Below, piece by piece: positions 1 through 12,478 of a stretch of 37,234 bases of DNA (position 1 is its first letter; the number at the start of each line of letters is the position of its first letter). Below the pieces are notes generated by a model, which was not told where the DNA came from, ran no database searches, and saw only the letters and a list, made by a program, of their open reading frames with translations. The stretch comes from Shouchella shacheensis (GTDB taxonomy: Bacteria; Bacillota; Bacilli; Bacillales; Bacillaceae_D), in assembly GCF_001484965.1 (NCBI RefSeq), contig NZ_KQ947396.1, forward strand, positions 1 through 37,234, read 5' to 3'. The position numbers were made by a program, and so were the translations under genes.

Positions 1-16
1 CGAATTTCGGGGTGGA

Positions 17-499
17 TTATCTCGAAAAACATTCACTCTTCAGCGCTGCTTCCCCTTGAAGCTGATCGATCGTTCGTCGCCAGCGTTCAAGCTCCTTTTC
101 CGGCTCATTTAATGAATAGTTTATCCCCGAGTGTAGCTGGGCATACGGCGCCACATCCTCTTTCACGCCTACGATGGTCCCCCGAAAGACATCTAGCTTC
201 CCAGGGGTTTTCTTTTGGCTAAGTTTCAGACGGAGATCAAATGCCTTCCCTTCCAGCACGAGCATAAGCGTCGCTTTCCCTGTTCGCTTGATATTGTTTC
301 CTGTTGTTGTCCCGGGCCAAAGGGTAAGCATCAGATGCTCCCCCTTTGCGATGACTTCCCCCACGCTAATCATGGCTTTATACGGCCAGCCGTCGTCCCC
401 CACAGTCACAAGCAGCATCGCATCGTGTTGCTTGTCTTCAAGACGCTCGCCATCAAGAAACTGTCCAAGCACTTGTGGCAACACAACCGCTTCACTCAT
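17..499 (-). CDS. PNPOx-like FMN-binding split-barrel protein
   Basis: A 160-residue protein resembling the pyridoxamine 5'-phosphate oxidase-like split-barrel family, which binds FMN or related flavins; the substrate is unknown. The region VTVGDDGWPYKAMISVGEV followed by LTLWPGTTTGNNIKRTGKA has the beta-strand pattern and the small/basic loop typical of the flavin phosphate site. The ATG at 499 is chosen because a GGGGAGGA ribosome binding site sits just upstream; the frame stays open further upstream but without one. It overlaps the end of ubiX by 8 bases (ATGAGTGA), so the two are probably translationally coupled. The position is where ubiD (bsdC) might be expected, yet this is not a decarboxylase. 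Family assignment is fairly sure, function is not. Confidence 0.75.
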   Translation of the reverse strand: MSEAVVLPQVLGQFLDGERLEDKQHDAMLLVTVGDDGWPYKAMISVGEVIAKGEHLMLTLWPGTTTGNNIKRTGKATLMLVLEGKAFDLRLKLSQKKTPGKLDVFRGTIVGVKEDVAPYAQLHSGINYSLNEPEKELERWRRTIDQLQGEAALKSECFSR

Positions 500-1073
500 T
501 GATATCCTCCCCCTTGCGAAGGCCGTCCCAGCGTCTCGCCTCTGGACGTTCGATCCCAAATTGATCCAGAGCACGGTACACAATATGATCCACAAGATCT
601 TCAATCGTGTGCGGGCTATTATAGAACGCAGGCACCGGCGGAAACATCACCGCCCCCATTTTGGAGAGCTCAAGCATGTTTTCCAAATGAATCGTACTGA
701 GGGGGTTCTCCCGTGTCATTAAGAGCAGCCGCTTCCGCTCCTTCATGATCACATCCGCCGCCCGTGAGACGAGGTTATCGGCAAGTCCAATCCGAATGGA
801 GGCAAGCGTCTTCATGGAGCAAGGTGCGATGATCATTCCATCCACACGCATCGAGCCGCTCGATATCCGCGCCGCTTGATCATGGGGGGCGTACACATAG
901 TCAGCCAAAGCCTCGACATCTCTGACCGTATAAGGCGTCTCGTGAGCAATCGTCACAGCCGCCCATTTTGAAGTAACCAGATGGGTTTCCACGCCCGCTT
1001 CTCTCAATATTTCAAGCATCCGGATCCCAAAAATCGCCCCCGTTGCACCGGTGATTCCTACAATTAGCTTCAT
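492..1073 (-). CDS. ubiX: Flavin prenyltransferase UbiX/BsdB
   Basis: A 193-residue UbiX-family protein. The family joins a dimethylallyl group to FMN to make prenylated FMN, the cofactor of UbiD-type decarboxylases. Seen: the N-terminal glycine-rich GITGATGAIFGIRMLE for FMN phosphate, the SSGSMRVDGMIIAPCSMKT stretch that holds the isoalloxazine region, and the conserved RENPLS segment. Length matches B. subtilis BsdB/YclB. The ATG at 1073 has AGGAGCGG about nine bases upstream. The next gene overlaps by 8 bases and is a split-barrel flavoprotein rather than ubiD, so the UbiD client, if any, lies elsewhere. A -10-like TATAAT sits near 1115 upstream but no good -35 accompanies it. Confidence 0.93.
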   Translation of the reverse strand: MKLIVGITGATGAIFGIRMLEILREAGVETHLVTSKWAAVTIAHETPYTVRDVEALADYVYAPHDQAARISSGSMRVDGMIIAPCSMKTLASIRIGLADNLVSRAADVIMKERKRLLLMTRENPLSTIHLENMLELSKMGAVMFPPVPAFYNSPHTIEDLVDHIVYRALDQFGIERPEARRWDGLRKGEDINE

Positions 1074-1176
1074 TCTTGTACCGCTCCTAGTTGAAAGTCT
1101 ATGCTTGTATTATACATGGAGAGAAGGAGCGGAGGAAAGCGGGAGGATACAGATGGATTCGTTTCCCTTTCCCCTT

Positions 1177-1210
1177 AAACAAAACCCCCACAGCACAAGC
1201 TGTGAGGGTT
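1177..1210 (-). terminator. Intrinsic terminator of the glycolytic operon
   Basis: Reading on the minus strand just after the eno stop, a 12-bp stem (arms 1183-1194 and 1199-1210, one C-A mismatch, four-base loop) is followed by a T-rich TTGTTT. It closes the cggR-gapA-pgk-tpiA-gpmI-eno transcript. Confidence 0.85.
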
Positions 1211-1219
1211 CCTATCTTC

Positions 1220-6023
<4,804 letters not shown>

Positions 6024-6049
6024 GAGGAAACCTCCTAGTATTACAGAGA

Positions 6050-6078
6050 GAGGAGGGAGGCCACGAGCCTTCCTCCTC
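6050..6078 (-). other. gapA-pgk intergenic stem-loop
   Basis: A 12-bp GC-rich stem (arms 6050-6061 and 6067-6078, one A-C mismatch, five-base loop) lies between gapA and pgk. No T-run follows in the direction of transcription, so it looks like a 3'-end stabiliser or partial attenuator for gapA messenger rather than a full terminator. Confidence 0.6.
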
Positions 6079-6098
6079 CATTCACTGCATCTGTTCTA

Positions 6099-7182
<1,084 letters not shown>

Positions 7183-7253
7183 TATGAAAGGGTAGATAAA
7201 GCCATTGTGCTCTGTCGCAGCTACGCTTTTGATGAAGGGCGTCTTGCCACCCA

Positions 7254-8273
7254 CTACTGCACTAGCATGGCCTTCGCTGCGGCCTCGTCGGTGATAAGCA
7301 CATCACTTGGCCGCTGTTGTTGCATGTAAGCGAGGATGGCTTCTGCTTTTGAATGGCCCCCCGCAATGGAAATGACATATTTGCCCTCTAGTTCATCAAG
7401 CTGCAACCCGATGGTTCGCTGTTTGTGAATAATGGTCCCCTTGGCGTTAAAGTAGTAACCAAACGCCTCTGCCACCGCTTTTTCCCGTCTCAGTTTGTCG
7501 ATAAACAATTGATCCGAGTCGCGTCGAGCCGCCATGCGCTTGGCATCGCCTATGCCGTGGACCACGATGGACGTAGAAGCAATCAACTCTAGAATATCCC
7601 TTACAGAAGGCTCTAATACAAGGGACGTATAGGCATCTTCACTTAGCTGATCGGGGACGTGCAGTAGCCGATATGAAGCCCCGGTTCTGCGCGCAAATTC
7701 CGCGCTAACAGAATTGGCCTGAATCTCCACTTTCTCGCCCAACCCTCCTCGTGCCGGAACAACGGTCGTCGAAGCGAGCGTCCCATCAGGGGTCATTACG
7801 GAAGCCACCGCAGCAAGGGTCGTTCCTCCCATAACAGCAAGGACATCCCCTCGCTCGACCTGGCGCTTAATTTCAAGCGAACAAGCCCTGCCAAGCTCTT
7901 GCTTCACCCACTCGTTTTCGTCACTGTCTCCAGCGACGACGACAACGTTCTTGACTTGAAGCTTCTCTTCCAACTGCTCGGCCAGTTTCCTTAGGCCAAG
8001 AAGCTCACTCATCATTTCTTCCAGTGCTAGGAATATAGTTTCCCCTGAGTCTGAGATACTCATACCGGCGGTTGTAAATGTAATTAAGCCTTGTTGTTTA
8101 AGCAATGTCACTTCGCCACGGACAACGCGTTCCGATAGGTGCAGATTGTCAGCCAGGCTCCTTCGTCCAATCGGCTGCATCAACCTGACATACTGAAGCA
8201 TTCGATACCGTTTCACCATCGTTTCCATCAATTCAGGCACAAGCTGTTTTTGCATATCAACAAGTTCGCTCAC
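7254..8273 (-). CDS. cggR: Central glycolytic genes regulator CggR
   Basis: A 339-residue SorC/DeoR-type repressor of the gap operon, released by fructose-1,6-bisphosphate in B. subtilis. The N-terminal helix-turn-helix spans about residues 20-65 (YVRLMQPIGRRSLADNLHLS then ERVVRGEVTLLKQQGL); the rest is the sugar-phosphate-binding domain, with GDVLAVMGGTTLAAVA and VHGIGDAKRMAARR. Length is within one residue of the B. subtilis protein. The start is GTG at 8273, preceded by GGAGGTG at good spacing; the ATG seven codons later has none. First gene of the operon, 24 bases after its own operator, so it represses itself. Confidence 0.95.
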   Translation of the reverse strand: MSELVDMQKQLVPELMETMVKRYRMLQYVRLMQPIGRRSLADNLHLSERVVRGEVTLLKQQGLITFTTAGMSISDSGETIFLALEEMMSELLGLRKLAEQLEEKLQVKNVVVVAGDSDENEWVKQELGRACSLEIKRQVERGDVLAVMGGTTLAAVASVMTPDGTLASTTVVPARGGLGEKVEIQANSVSAEFARRTGASYRLLHVPDQLSEDAYTSLVLEPSVRDILELIASTSIVVHGIGDAKRMAARRDSDQLFIDKLRREKAVAEAFGYYFNAKGTIIHKQRTIGLQLDELEGKYVISIAGGHSKAEAILAYMQQQRPSDVLITDEAAAKAMLVQ

Positions 8274-8296
8274 TCACAACACCTCCAAGGGAAAGG

Positions 8297-8332
8297 GACG
8301 TTTTTCGTCCACCATAGACATAATATGTCCCA
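8297..8332 (-). promoter_or_regulatory. CggR operator
   Basis: Read on the minus strand: TGGGAC, six bases, TGTC, four bases, GTGGAC, six bases, CGTC. This follows the spacing of the known B. subtilis CggR operator (CGGGAC N6 TGTC N4 CGGGAC N6 TGTC) with few changes. It lies between the promoter at 8364-8392 and the cggR start, placed to block elongation. Confidence 0.85.
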
Positions 8333-8340
8333 AACAGAGC

Positions 8341-8382
8341 AAAAAAAATCACTTCCTGTACACAGTATAGCAAGGAAGTGAT
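8341..8382 (-). terminator. Intrinsic terminator of the rpoN-glutaredoxin operon, with an embedded promoter
   Basis: A perfect 10-bp stem (ATCACTTCCT at minus-strand 8382-8373, AGGAAGTGAT at 8357-8348) with a 15-base loop is followed by eight T. It ends transcripts from the upstream genes. The loop contains the extended -10 (TGCTATACT) of the glycolytic operon promoter. Confidence 0.85.
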
Positions 8383-8392
8383 CCATGAACAA
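8364..8392 (-). promoter_or_regulatory. Sigma-A promoter of the cggR-gapA operon
   Basis: Minus strand: -35 TTGTTC at 8392-8387, a 17-base spacer, and -10 TATACT at 8369-8364 with an extended TG one base before it. Transcription should start near 8357, so the transcript carries only the second arm of the terminator stem and escapes termination. The CggR operator follows about 25 bases downstream. Confidence 0.8.
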
Positions 8393-8397
8393 GGTAT

Positions 8398-8640
8398 TTA
8401 CTTTTGCTTCGCCAGAAAAGGCTCAAGCTTTTCGCGTGTGATCAGACCGTAATCAAGCTCCTTTCCTCCCGCAGTTATCACAGGAATCTTAAGCTGATAC
8501 GCCTCGAGAAACTCTTCTTGCTCATAAATATCAACCGTCTCAATTCGAAACGAATAATCCGCCTGCAGCTCCTGTAAGACTTTATAGCCCTTCTCACAAA
8601 GAGGGCAGTTCTTTTTCGTATAAAACGTTAAACTGGACAA
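8398..8640 (-). CDS. Glutaredoxin-like thiol protein
   Basis: An 80-residue protein of the small glutaredoxin-like family. Seen: LTFYTKKNCPLCEKGYKVL with a CPLC redox motif at about residues 12-15, a KIPVI segment carrying the cis-proline, and a C-terminal helix. The active site CPLC differs from the usual CPYC, and the partner protein is unknown. The start is a TTG at 8640 directly after the rpoN stop (TAATTG), with a weak AAAGG about ten bases upstream; no other Met is available. Tight coupling with rpoN suggests co-expression. A terminator follows 16 bases after its end. Confidence 0.8.
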   Translation of the reverse strand: MSSLTFYTKKNCPLCEKGYKVLQELQADYSFRIETVDIYEQEEFLEAYQLKIPVITAGGKELDYGLITREKLEPFLAKQK

Positions 8641-9987
8641 TTACGACAACCTTTCTTCATATCGTTTACGCTTGGCTGAGGAGAGAATGCCAAGCTCATC
8701 TCTATACTTGGCGATGACCCTCCGAGAAAGAGAGAGGCCTTTTTCTTTCTCAAGCAGCGCCATGAGCTTTTGATCAGAGAGCGGCTTTGCTTTATTCTCT
8801 GCCTCAATCAATCCCTTTAACCACCCCTTTACTGTTTGGCTAGAGGCTGACGCCCAACCGGCCTTTCCGGAAATTGCTGAAGAGAAGAACGACTTTAATT
8901 CTATTAATCCTCTTGGCGTTTGCGCAAATTTGTTGGCGGTTGCCCTGCTGACGGTCGACTCATGCACCCCGATCTCTTCGGCAACCTCTCTTAATGTCAA
9001 TGGCTTGAGAAGACCATTTTTGCTTGCGAGAAACTCATATTGATAACCCACCAGCACTTCAGCGACCTGACTGATCGTTTGCTGACGCTGAGCAAGGCTA
9101 CGCTTTAGCCATTCGACTTGCTGACTTTTTTGCTTGGCATAAGCAGAAGCCTCTCTGTCACTGCTTTTGAGGATCTGTTCATACATCGTATTTAGTTCAA
9201 TGGCCGGTAATACATCGTCAAAGATCGTCACGGCTAGCGACCCATCTTCCTTACAGCTAATGCTTAAATCAGGTTCAACAAACAGCGTAGGCTCGTTTGA
9301 ATACCTTGAGCCCGGTCGTGGGTCGAGTAGTTGAATGTCGTCATAAATCAGCTGGATTTCCGAAATGTCCACGTCGTATTTAGCGGCGAGGTCCTTCCAT
9401 CTTCTGAGGGCGAGCTCCTCCATATGAAGCATCACAATTTGCTCCGCCAACCAGTTGCGCCAAGGCTTCCGCTTGAGTTGCAGCAGCAAACACTCCCCTA
9501 GAGTCCTCGCACCTACCCCGGCAGGGTCTAGTGTCTGAAGCAGGGCGAGAAGCCTTTCCCCTTCGGCTATGGTCAGACCCCTTTCCTCACAAACGTCCGC
9601 TAGCGGTCGCTCCAAATAGCCATCCTCGCGCAGGCTTCCTATTAAGTATGTTAAATGAGCCGTATCGGTCTTATTGCCCGTTATGTCGGTCAGTTGAGCG
9701 ACTAGTACATCCGTGAGGCTTTCCTTGACCGCTGACGTATTTTCAAGGGCCGTATGCTTTTCATCACTTGTCAGCCGTGATCCTTGCTGACGGCCAATAT
9801 GAGATTCACGAAGGCGTGTTAAGGGACTCTTTCGTTCTTTCACTTCCAAAAGCGGATTCTCAAGCGCTTGTTCTTCAATATAGGCCGCCACGTCCGTGCT
9901 TGAATATTGGAGCAAATGGATGGCCTGCCTAAGTTCCTGCGTCATCACCAGGCTTGTTGTTTGTTGCTGAAAAAGACCTACCTCCAT
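8641..9987 (-). CDS. rpoN: RNA polymerase sigma-54 factor (SigL)
   Basis: A 448-residue sigma-54, which directs RNA polymerase to -12/-24 promoters and needs ATP-dependent activators. Seen: the Gln-rich region I (LFQQQTTSLVMTQELRQAI) that contacts activators, the core-binding region, a helix-turn-helix LREVAEEIGVHESTVSRAT, and the C-terminal RpoN box SRRVIAKYRD that reads the -24 element. The frame opens 23 codons earlier, but the ATG at 9987 matches the family start and has a strong GAGGAGGGGAGG. In B. subtilis SigL serves levanase, arginine and branched-chain amino acid use and is under catabolite repression; a cre-like site lies at its promoter here as well. Confidence 0.95.
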   Translation of the reverse strand: MEVGLFQQQTTSLVMTQELRQAIHLLQYSSTDVAAYIEEQALENPLLEVKERKSPLTRLRESHIGRQQGSRLTSDEKHTALENTSAVKESLTDVLVAQLTDITGNKTDTAHLTYLIGSLREDGYLERPLADVCEERGLTIAEGERLLALLQTLDPAGVGARTLGECLLLQLKRKPWRNWLAEQIVMLHMEELALRRWKDLAAKYDVDISEIQLIYDDIQLLDPRPGSRYSNEPTLFVEPDLSISCKEDGSLAVTIFDDVLPAIELNTMYEQILKSSDREASAYAKQKSQQVEWLKRSLAQRQQTISQVAEVLVGYQYEFLASKNGLLKPLTLREVAEEIGVHESTVSRATANKFAQTPRGLIELKSFFSSAISGKAGWASASSQTVKGWLKGLIEAENKAKPLSDQKLMALLEKEKGLSLSRRVIAKYRDELGILSSAKRKRYEERLS

Positions 9988-10007
9988 AAGCCTCCCCTCC
10001 TCTTTAC

Positions 10008-10036
10008 ATGATAGCATACGTTTAGTCTTTTGTGTG
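10008..10036 (-). promoter_or_regulatory. Putative rpoN promoter
   Basis: Minus strand: extended -10 TGCTATCAT with TATCAT at 10013-10008. The -35 position 17 bases upstream is poor, so the call rests on the extended -10. It gives a leader of about 15 bases before the rpoN start region. Confidence 0.5.
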
Positions 10037-10048
10037 GAAGCGTTTACT
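10035..10048. promoter_or_regulatory. Possible cre (CcpA site) at the rpoN promoter
   Basis: TGGAAGCGTTTACT differs at two positions from the cre consensus TGWAANCGNTNWCA and overlaps the -35 region of the putative rpoN promoter, where CcpA would repress. B. subtilis sigL is known to be CcpA-controlled. The sequence match alone is modest. Confidence 0.5.
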
Positions 10049-10146
10049 TTTTTCATTTGTATGTTTGTTTTTCCCTTTTTAGTTCTTAAAATTGCCGTGC
10101 TATGGATCAGGTTGCCTTTCCCTTGTCTTTCCTCACTCGTAATGAT

Positions 10147-10174
10147 AGGTTTACGAAAGATGGAATTCGGTTAT
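10147..10174 (+). promoter_or_regulatory. Putative sigma-B promoter of clpP
   Basis: AGGTTTAC, a 14-base spacer and GGTTAT closely fit the sigma-B pattern (AGGTTTAA, 13-15 bases, GGGTAT). B. subtilis clpP also has a sigma-B promoter upstream of its sigma-A promoter, which supports the call. Confidence 0.6.
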
Positions 10175-10235
10175 GATGAAAGCAGGGTTTTTCGCCCCCT
10201 ATGCGGAATAGTACATAGAAGTCGAGGAGTTCTCA

Positions 10236-10252
10236 TTTGACCTTCTTTGACC
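10236..10252 (-). promoter_or_regulatory. CtsR operator upstream of clpP
   Basis: TTTGACCTTCTTTGACC is, on the minus strand, GGTCAAA GAA GGTCAAA, an exact match to the CtsR heptad direct repeat (RGTCAAANANRGTCAAA). It covers the -35 and spacer of the sigma-A promoter, so CtsR would repress clpP until heat or protein stress. Confidence 0.92.
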
Positions 10253-10265
10253 TATTAGGTATGAT
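10237..10265 (+). promoter_or_regulatory. Sigma-A promoter of clpP
   Basis: -35 TTGACC at 10237-10242, a 17-base spacer, -10 TATGAT at 10260-10265. The -35 is part of the first CtsR heptad. Confidence 0.8.
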
Positions 10266-10333
10266 GTACATACAGACAGCTTGCAGCTCCATCCGCAAGC
10301 ATGCCAATTTGAATTTTTGAGGAGGAATACGAA

Positions 10334-10924
10334 GTGAATTTAATTCCTACAGTTATTGAACAAACCAACCGCGGTGAGCGTGCGTATGACATTTACTCCC
10401 GTCTTTTGAAAGATCGAATCATCATGCTCGGAAGCGGCATTGACGATAATGTCGCCAACTCAATCGTTGCACAGCTCCTGTTCTTGCAAGCCGAAGACCC
10501 AGAGAAAGACATCTCTCTTTACATCAACTCTCCAGGTGGTTCCATTACCGCTGGGATGGCGATTTATGACACGATGCAGTTCATTAAGCCAGATGTGTCG
10601 ACTATCTGCATCGGCATGGCTGCTTCCATGGGATCATTCTTGCTCACGGCTGGAGCAGAAGGCAAACGTATGGCGCTGCCGAATAGTGAAGTCATGATTC
10701 ACCAACCGCTTGGCGGGATGCAAGGACAGGCGGCCGACATGGAAATTCACGCACGTCGGATCATTGAAATGCGTCACAAATTAAACGAGATCTATGCTAA
10801 ACGCACAGGCCAACCAATTGAAGTGATTGCCAAAGATACCGATCGCGACAATTTCTTCACAGCGGATGCAGCCAAAGAGTACGGTCTAATTGACAAGGTG
10901 ATTGAAACAGCGTCTGCTAAATAA
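10334..10924 (+). CDS. clpP: ATP-dependent Clp protease proteolytic subunit ClpP
   Basis: A 196-residue ClpP, the barrel-forming serine protease that works with ClpC, ClpX or ClpE unfoldases in protein quality control and regulated proteolysis. The catalytic triad is complete: Ser98 in GMAASMGS, His123 in [10 protein letters not shown] and Asp172 in DTDRDNFF. The N-terminal [20 protein letters not shown] is the loop that faces the ATPase. The start is GTG at 10334 after GAGGAGG with eight-base spacing. It is the only confident plus-strand gene, divergent from rpoN, and is controlled by CtsR plus sigma-A and sigma-B promoters. A repeat element lies between its stop and terminator, so its message carries the repeat in the 3' untranslated region. 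Confidence 0.98.
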   Translation: MNLIPTVIEQTNRGERAYDIYSRLLKDRIIMLGSGIDDNVANSIVAQLLFLQAEDPEKDISLYINSPGGSITAGMAIYDTMQFIKPDVSTICIGMAASMGSFLLTAGAEGKRMALPNSEVMIHQPLGGMQGQAADMEIHARRIIEMRHKLNEIYAKRTGQPIEVIAKDTDRDNFFTADAAKEYGLIDKVIETASAK

Positions 10925-11044
10925 CGAAAAGCGCAGGCGGGTGGTCTAGAAGCGCGAATTTTGGAAGGCCTACACGAAAAATCCCGATTTTGGATTTTCG
11001 GGCAGGACTGAAAAATCTCGACGCTTCTACCCGCTGGAGCTGAC
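10925..11044 (+). repeat. Quasi-palindromic intergenic repeat, copy 1
   Basis: About 120 bp running from CGAAAAGCGCAGGCGGGT to TACCCGCTGGAGCTGAC. The ends pair (GGCGGGT/ACCCGC, then AGAAGCG/CGCTTCT) and an inner stem CGAAAAATCC/GGATTTTCG lies around ATTTT. It sits in the clpP 3' region, with its GGAGCTGAC end beside the shared clpP/crh terminator hairpin. Strand labels for this family are arbitrary: plus means GAAAAGCG on the left. Confidence 0.85.
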
Positions 11045-11048
11045 TGAG

Positions 11049-11091
11049 AAAGGCCCTTGAGACTTTGATCGTCTCAAGGGCCTTTCTTTTT
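11049..11091 (+). terminator. clpP terminator, shared with convergent crh
   Basis: A perfect 15-bp stem (11049-11063 with 11071-11085, seven-base loop) followed by CTTTTTT on the plus strand. Crh ends at 11096 on the other strand, so the hairpin serves both genes, though the T-run in the crh direction is poor (TTTCTCAG). Confidence 0.92.
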
Positions 11092-11095
11092 TCTC

Positions 11096-11353
11096 TCAGT
11101 CGTCGTTCTCGATATAAGCCGCAAGCGTGTCCATCGCTTCCTGCTCGTCATGTCCTTCGGTGACAAGAATGATCACCGATTCTCTTCCGACAGCAAGGCT
11201 CATCAACCCCATAATGCTTTTGGCATTCACTTTGGAATCATCTTTTAAGATATACACATTGGATGAAAAGCGATTCGCTTCCTGCACAAACATGGCCGCT
11301 GGCCTCGCTTGTAGGCCGCTTTTCAACTTTACCGTCACCTCTTTTTCCAACAT
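11096..11353 (-). CDS. crh: Catabolite repression HPr-like protein Crh
   Basis: An 85-residue HPr paralogue. Gln15 replaces the PEP-dependent phosphorylation His (SGLQARPAA), while Ser46 (NAKSIMGLMSLA) is kept, so it can be phosphorylated by HPr kinase and bind CcpA but cannot carry sugar-transport phosphate. This pair of residues is diagnostic of Crh. The ATG at 11353 has GGAGGAG upstream. It is the last gene of the nudix-rapZ-glmR-whiA-crh cluster, 17 bases after whiA. Its kinase HprK lies 17 kb away in the same window. Confidence 0.97.
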   Translation of the reverse strand: MLEKEVTVKLKSGLQARPAAMFVQEANRFSSNVYILKDDSKVNAKSIMGLMSLAVGRESVIILVTEGHDEQEAMDTLAAYIENDD

Positions 11354-11370
11354 CCCTTCTCCTCCTTCTT

Positions 11371-12339
11371 TTAGTCGCCTTTGATTTTTGCGTGCTCGTC
11401 AAAGGTTCCATTGCGAAGCTTATCCGCAAGCTCATCAATTTTTCTTAGGCGGTGGTTAATGCCTGACTTACTCACCTTTCCACCTTCCATCATCTCACCT
11501 AGCTCCTTCAGGGTCACGTCTTGGTGCTTGACGCGCAGCTCGGCAATTTCCCTCAGCTTAGGTGGCAAATGCTGAAGTCCGAGTGTACGATCGACAAAGC
11601 GTATATTCTCTACTTGCCTGAGGGCTGCCCCGACCGTTTTATTTAAGTTGGCCGTCTCACAGTTCACGAGCCGGTTGACGGAATTGCGCATGTCTTTCAT
11701 AATGCGCACATCCTCAAAATAAAGGAGGGCCTGATGCGCGCCAATAATATTGAGAAACTCTGTGATTTTCTCACTTTCTTTCATGTAGGTGATAAATCCT
11801 TTTTTGCGTTCAAGCGTTTTCGCTGAGAGTCCGTACTCATTCGTTAATTCACATAGTGACGCATTGTGTTCCTCATATAGAGAGAAAATCTCCAAATGAT
11901 AAGAGGATGTCTCCGGATGATTAATCGATCCACCAGCAAGGAAAGCACCACGCAAATACGCTCGTTTGCAACAAGACTTCTGAGTAATTTCCTTTGAAAT
12001 GGAGCGCGTAAAATGAAAGCCCTCTCCCATGATTTTCAATTCCTCCAACAGCATTCTTGCTTCAGCAGAAATACGCACAAGGTAAACATTGTTCTTTTTC
12101 AAACGCATTTTTTTTCGCACAAGAAGCTCAAGGTGGATCGTGGGAAAGAGATGCTTGATTAATGTGTAAATGCGCCTAGCAATCGCTGCGTTTTCAGTTG
12201 TGACATCGAGTCCGAGTTGCTGATTGCCAAATGAGAGCGATCCGTTCATTCGAATCAGCGCAGACAGTTCCGCTCGTCCACAGCAAGAGCTAATCTCCAA
12301 CTGAGTCAATTCTTTTTTGGCGCTAGCTGCAAATGACAC
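11371..12339 (-). CDS. whiA: DNA-binding protein WhiA
   Basis: A 322-residue WhiA, with an N-terminal LAGLIDADG-like fold and a C-terminal helix-turn-helix. Seen: [63 protein letters not shown], and near the C-terminus [19 protein letters not shown] followed by [12 protein letters not shown]. In Bacillus WhiA influences cell division and chromosome segregation without acting as a classical repressor. The open frame runs 41 codons further upstream, but the GTG at 12339 aligns with relatives and has AAAGG nine bases before it. The 139 bases before it hold nested inverted repeats. Confidence 0.94.
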   Translation of the reverse strand: MSFAASAKKELTQLEISSCCGRAELSALIRMNGSLSFGNQQLGLDVTTENAAIARRIYTLIKHLFPTIHLELLVRKKMRLKKNNVYLVRISAEARMLLEELKIMGEGFHFTRSISKEITQKSCCKRAYLRGAFLAGGSINHPETSSYHLEIFSLYEEHNASLCELTNEYGLSAKTLERKKGFITYMKESEKITEFLNIIGAHQALLYFEDVRIMKDMRNSVNRLVNCETANLNKTVGAALRQVENIRFVDRTLGLQHLPPKLREIAELRVKHQDVTLKELGEMMEGGKVSKSGINHRLRKIDELADKLRNGTFDEHAKIKGD

Positions 12340-12478
12340 GCCCCTCATCCTTTCTTTTAGAGGAGGTTCAAAACGTCCGGGAAAAAAGCTGTCGAAGCTC
12401 TTTTTGTCCTCTTTTTTGAACCCTAGTTTCGGTAAAGTGAGCTCGGGGGCACTCACCTTCACCGTTTCAAGTGCCCAC
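12340..12478 (-). other. glmR-whiA intergenic leader with nested inverted repeats
   Basis: A 139-base spacer, long for this tight cluster. It holds a 9-bp perfect inverted repeat (12365-12373 with 12414-12422) that encloses a second hairpin (AAAAAAGCT at 12382-12390, AGCTCTTTTT at 12396-12405). A third 7-bp pair, GGGCACT/AGTGCCC on the minus strand, lies near 12449-12478. The inner hairpin, read on the minus strand, is followed by six T, giving it a weak terminator look. The reading frame is open through it but lacks a ribosome binding site. Confidence 0.5.

Noticed and set aside
1091-1130. A sigma-A promoter for ubiX.
   Set aside because: TATAAT is present on the minus strand but no acceptable -35 or extended TG is found, so it was not listed as a feature.
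12340-12462. A 41-residue N-terminal extension of WhiA.
   Set aside because: The upstream GTG lacks a ribosome binding site, relatives start at the GTG at 12339, and the segment is full of inverted repeats.
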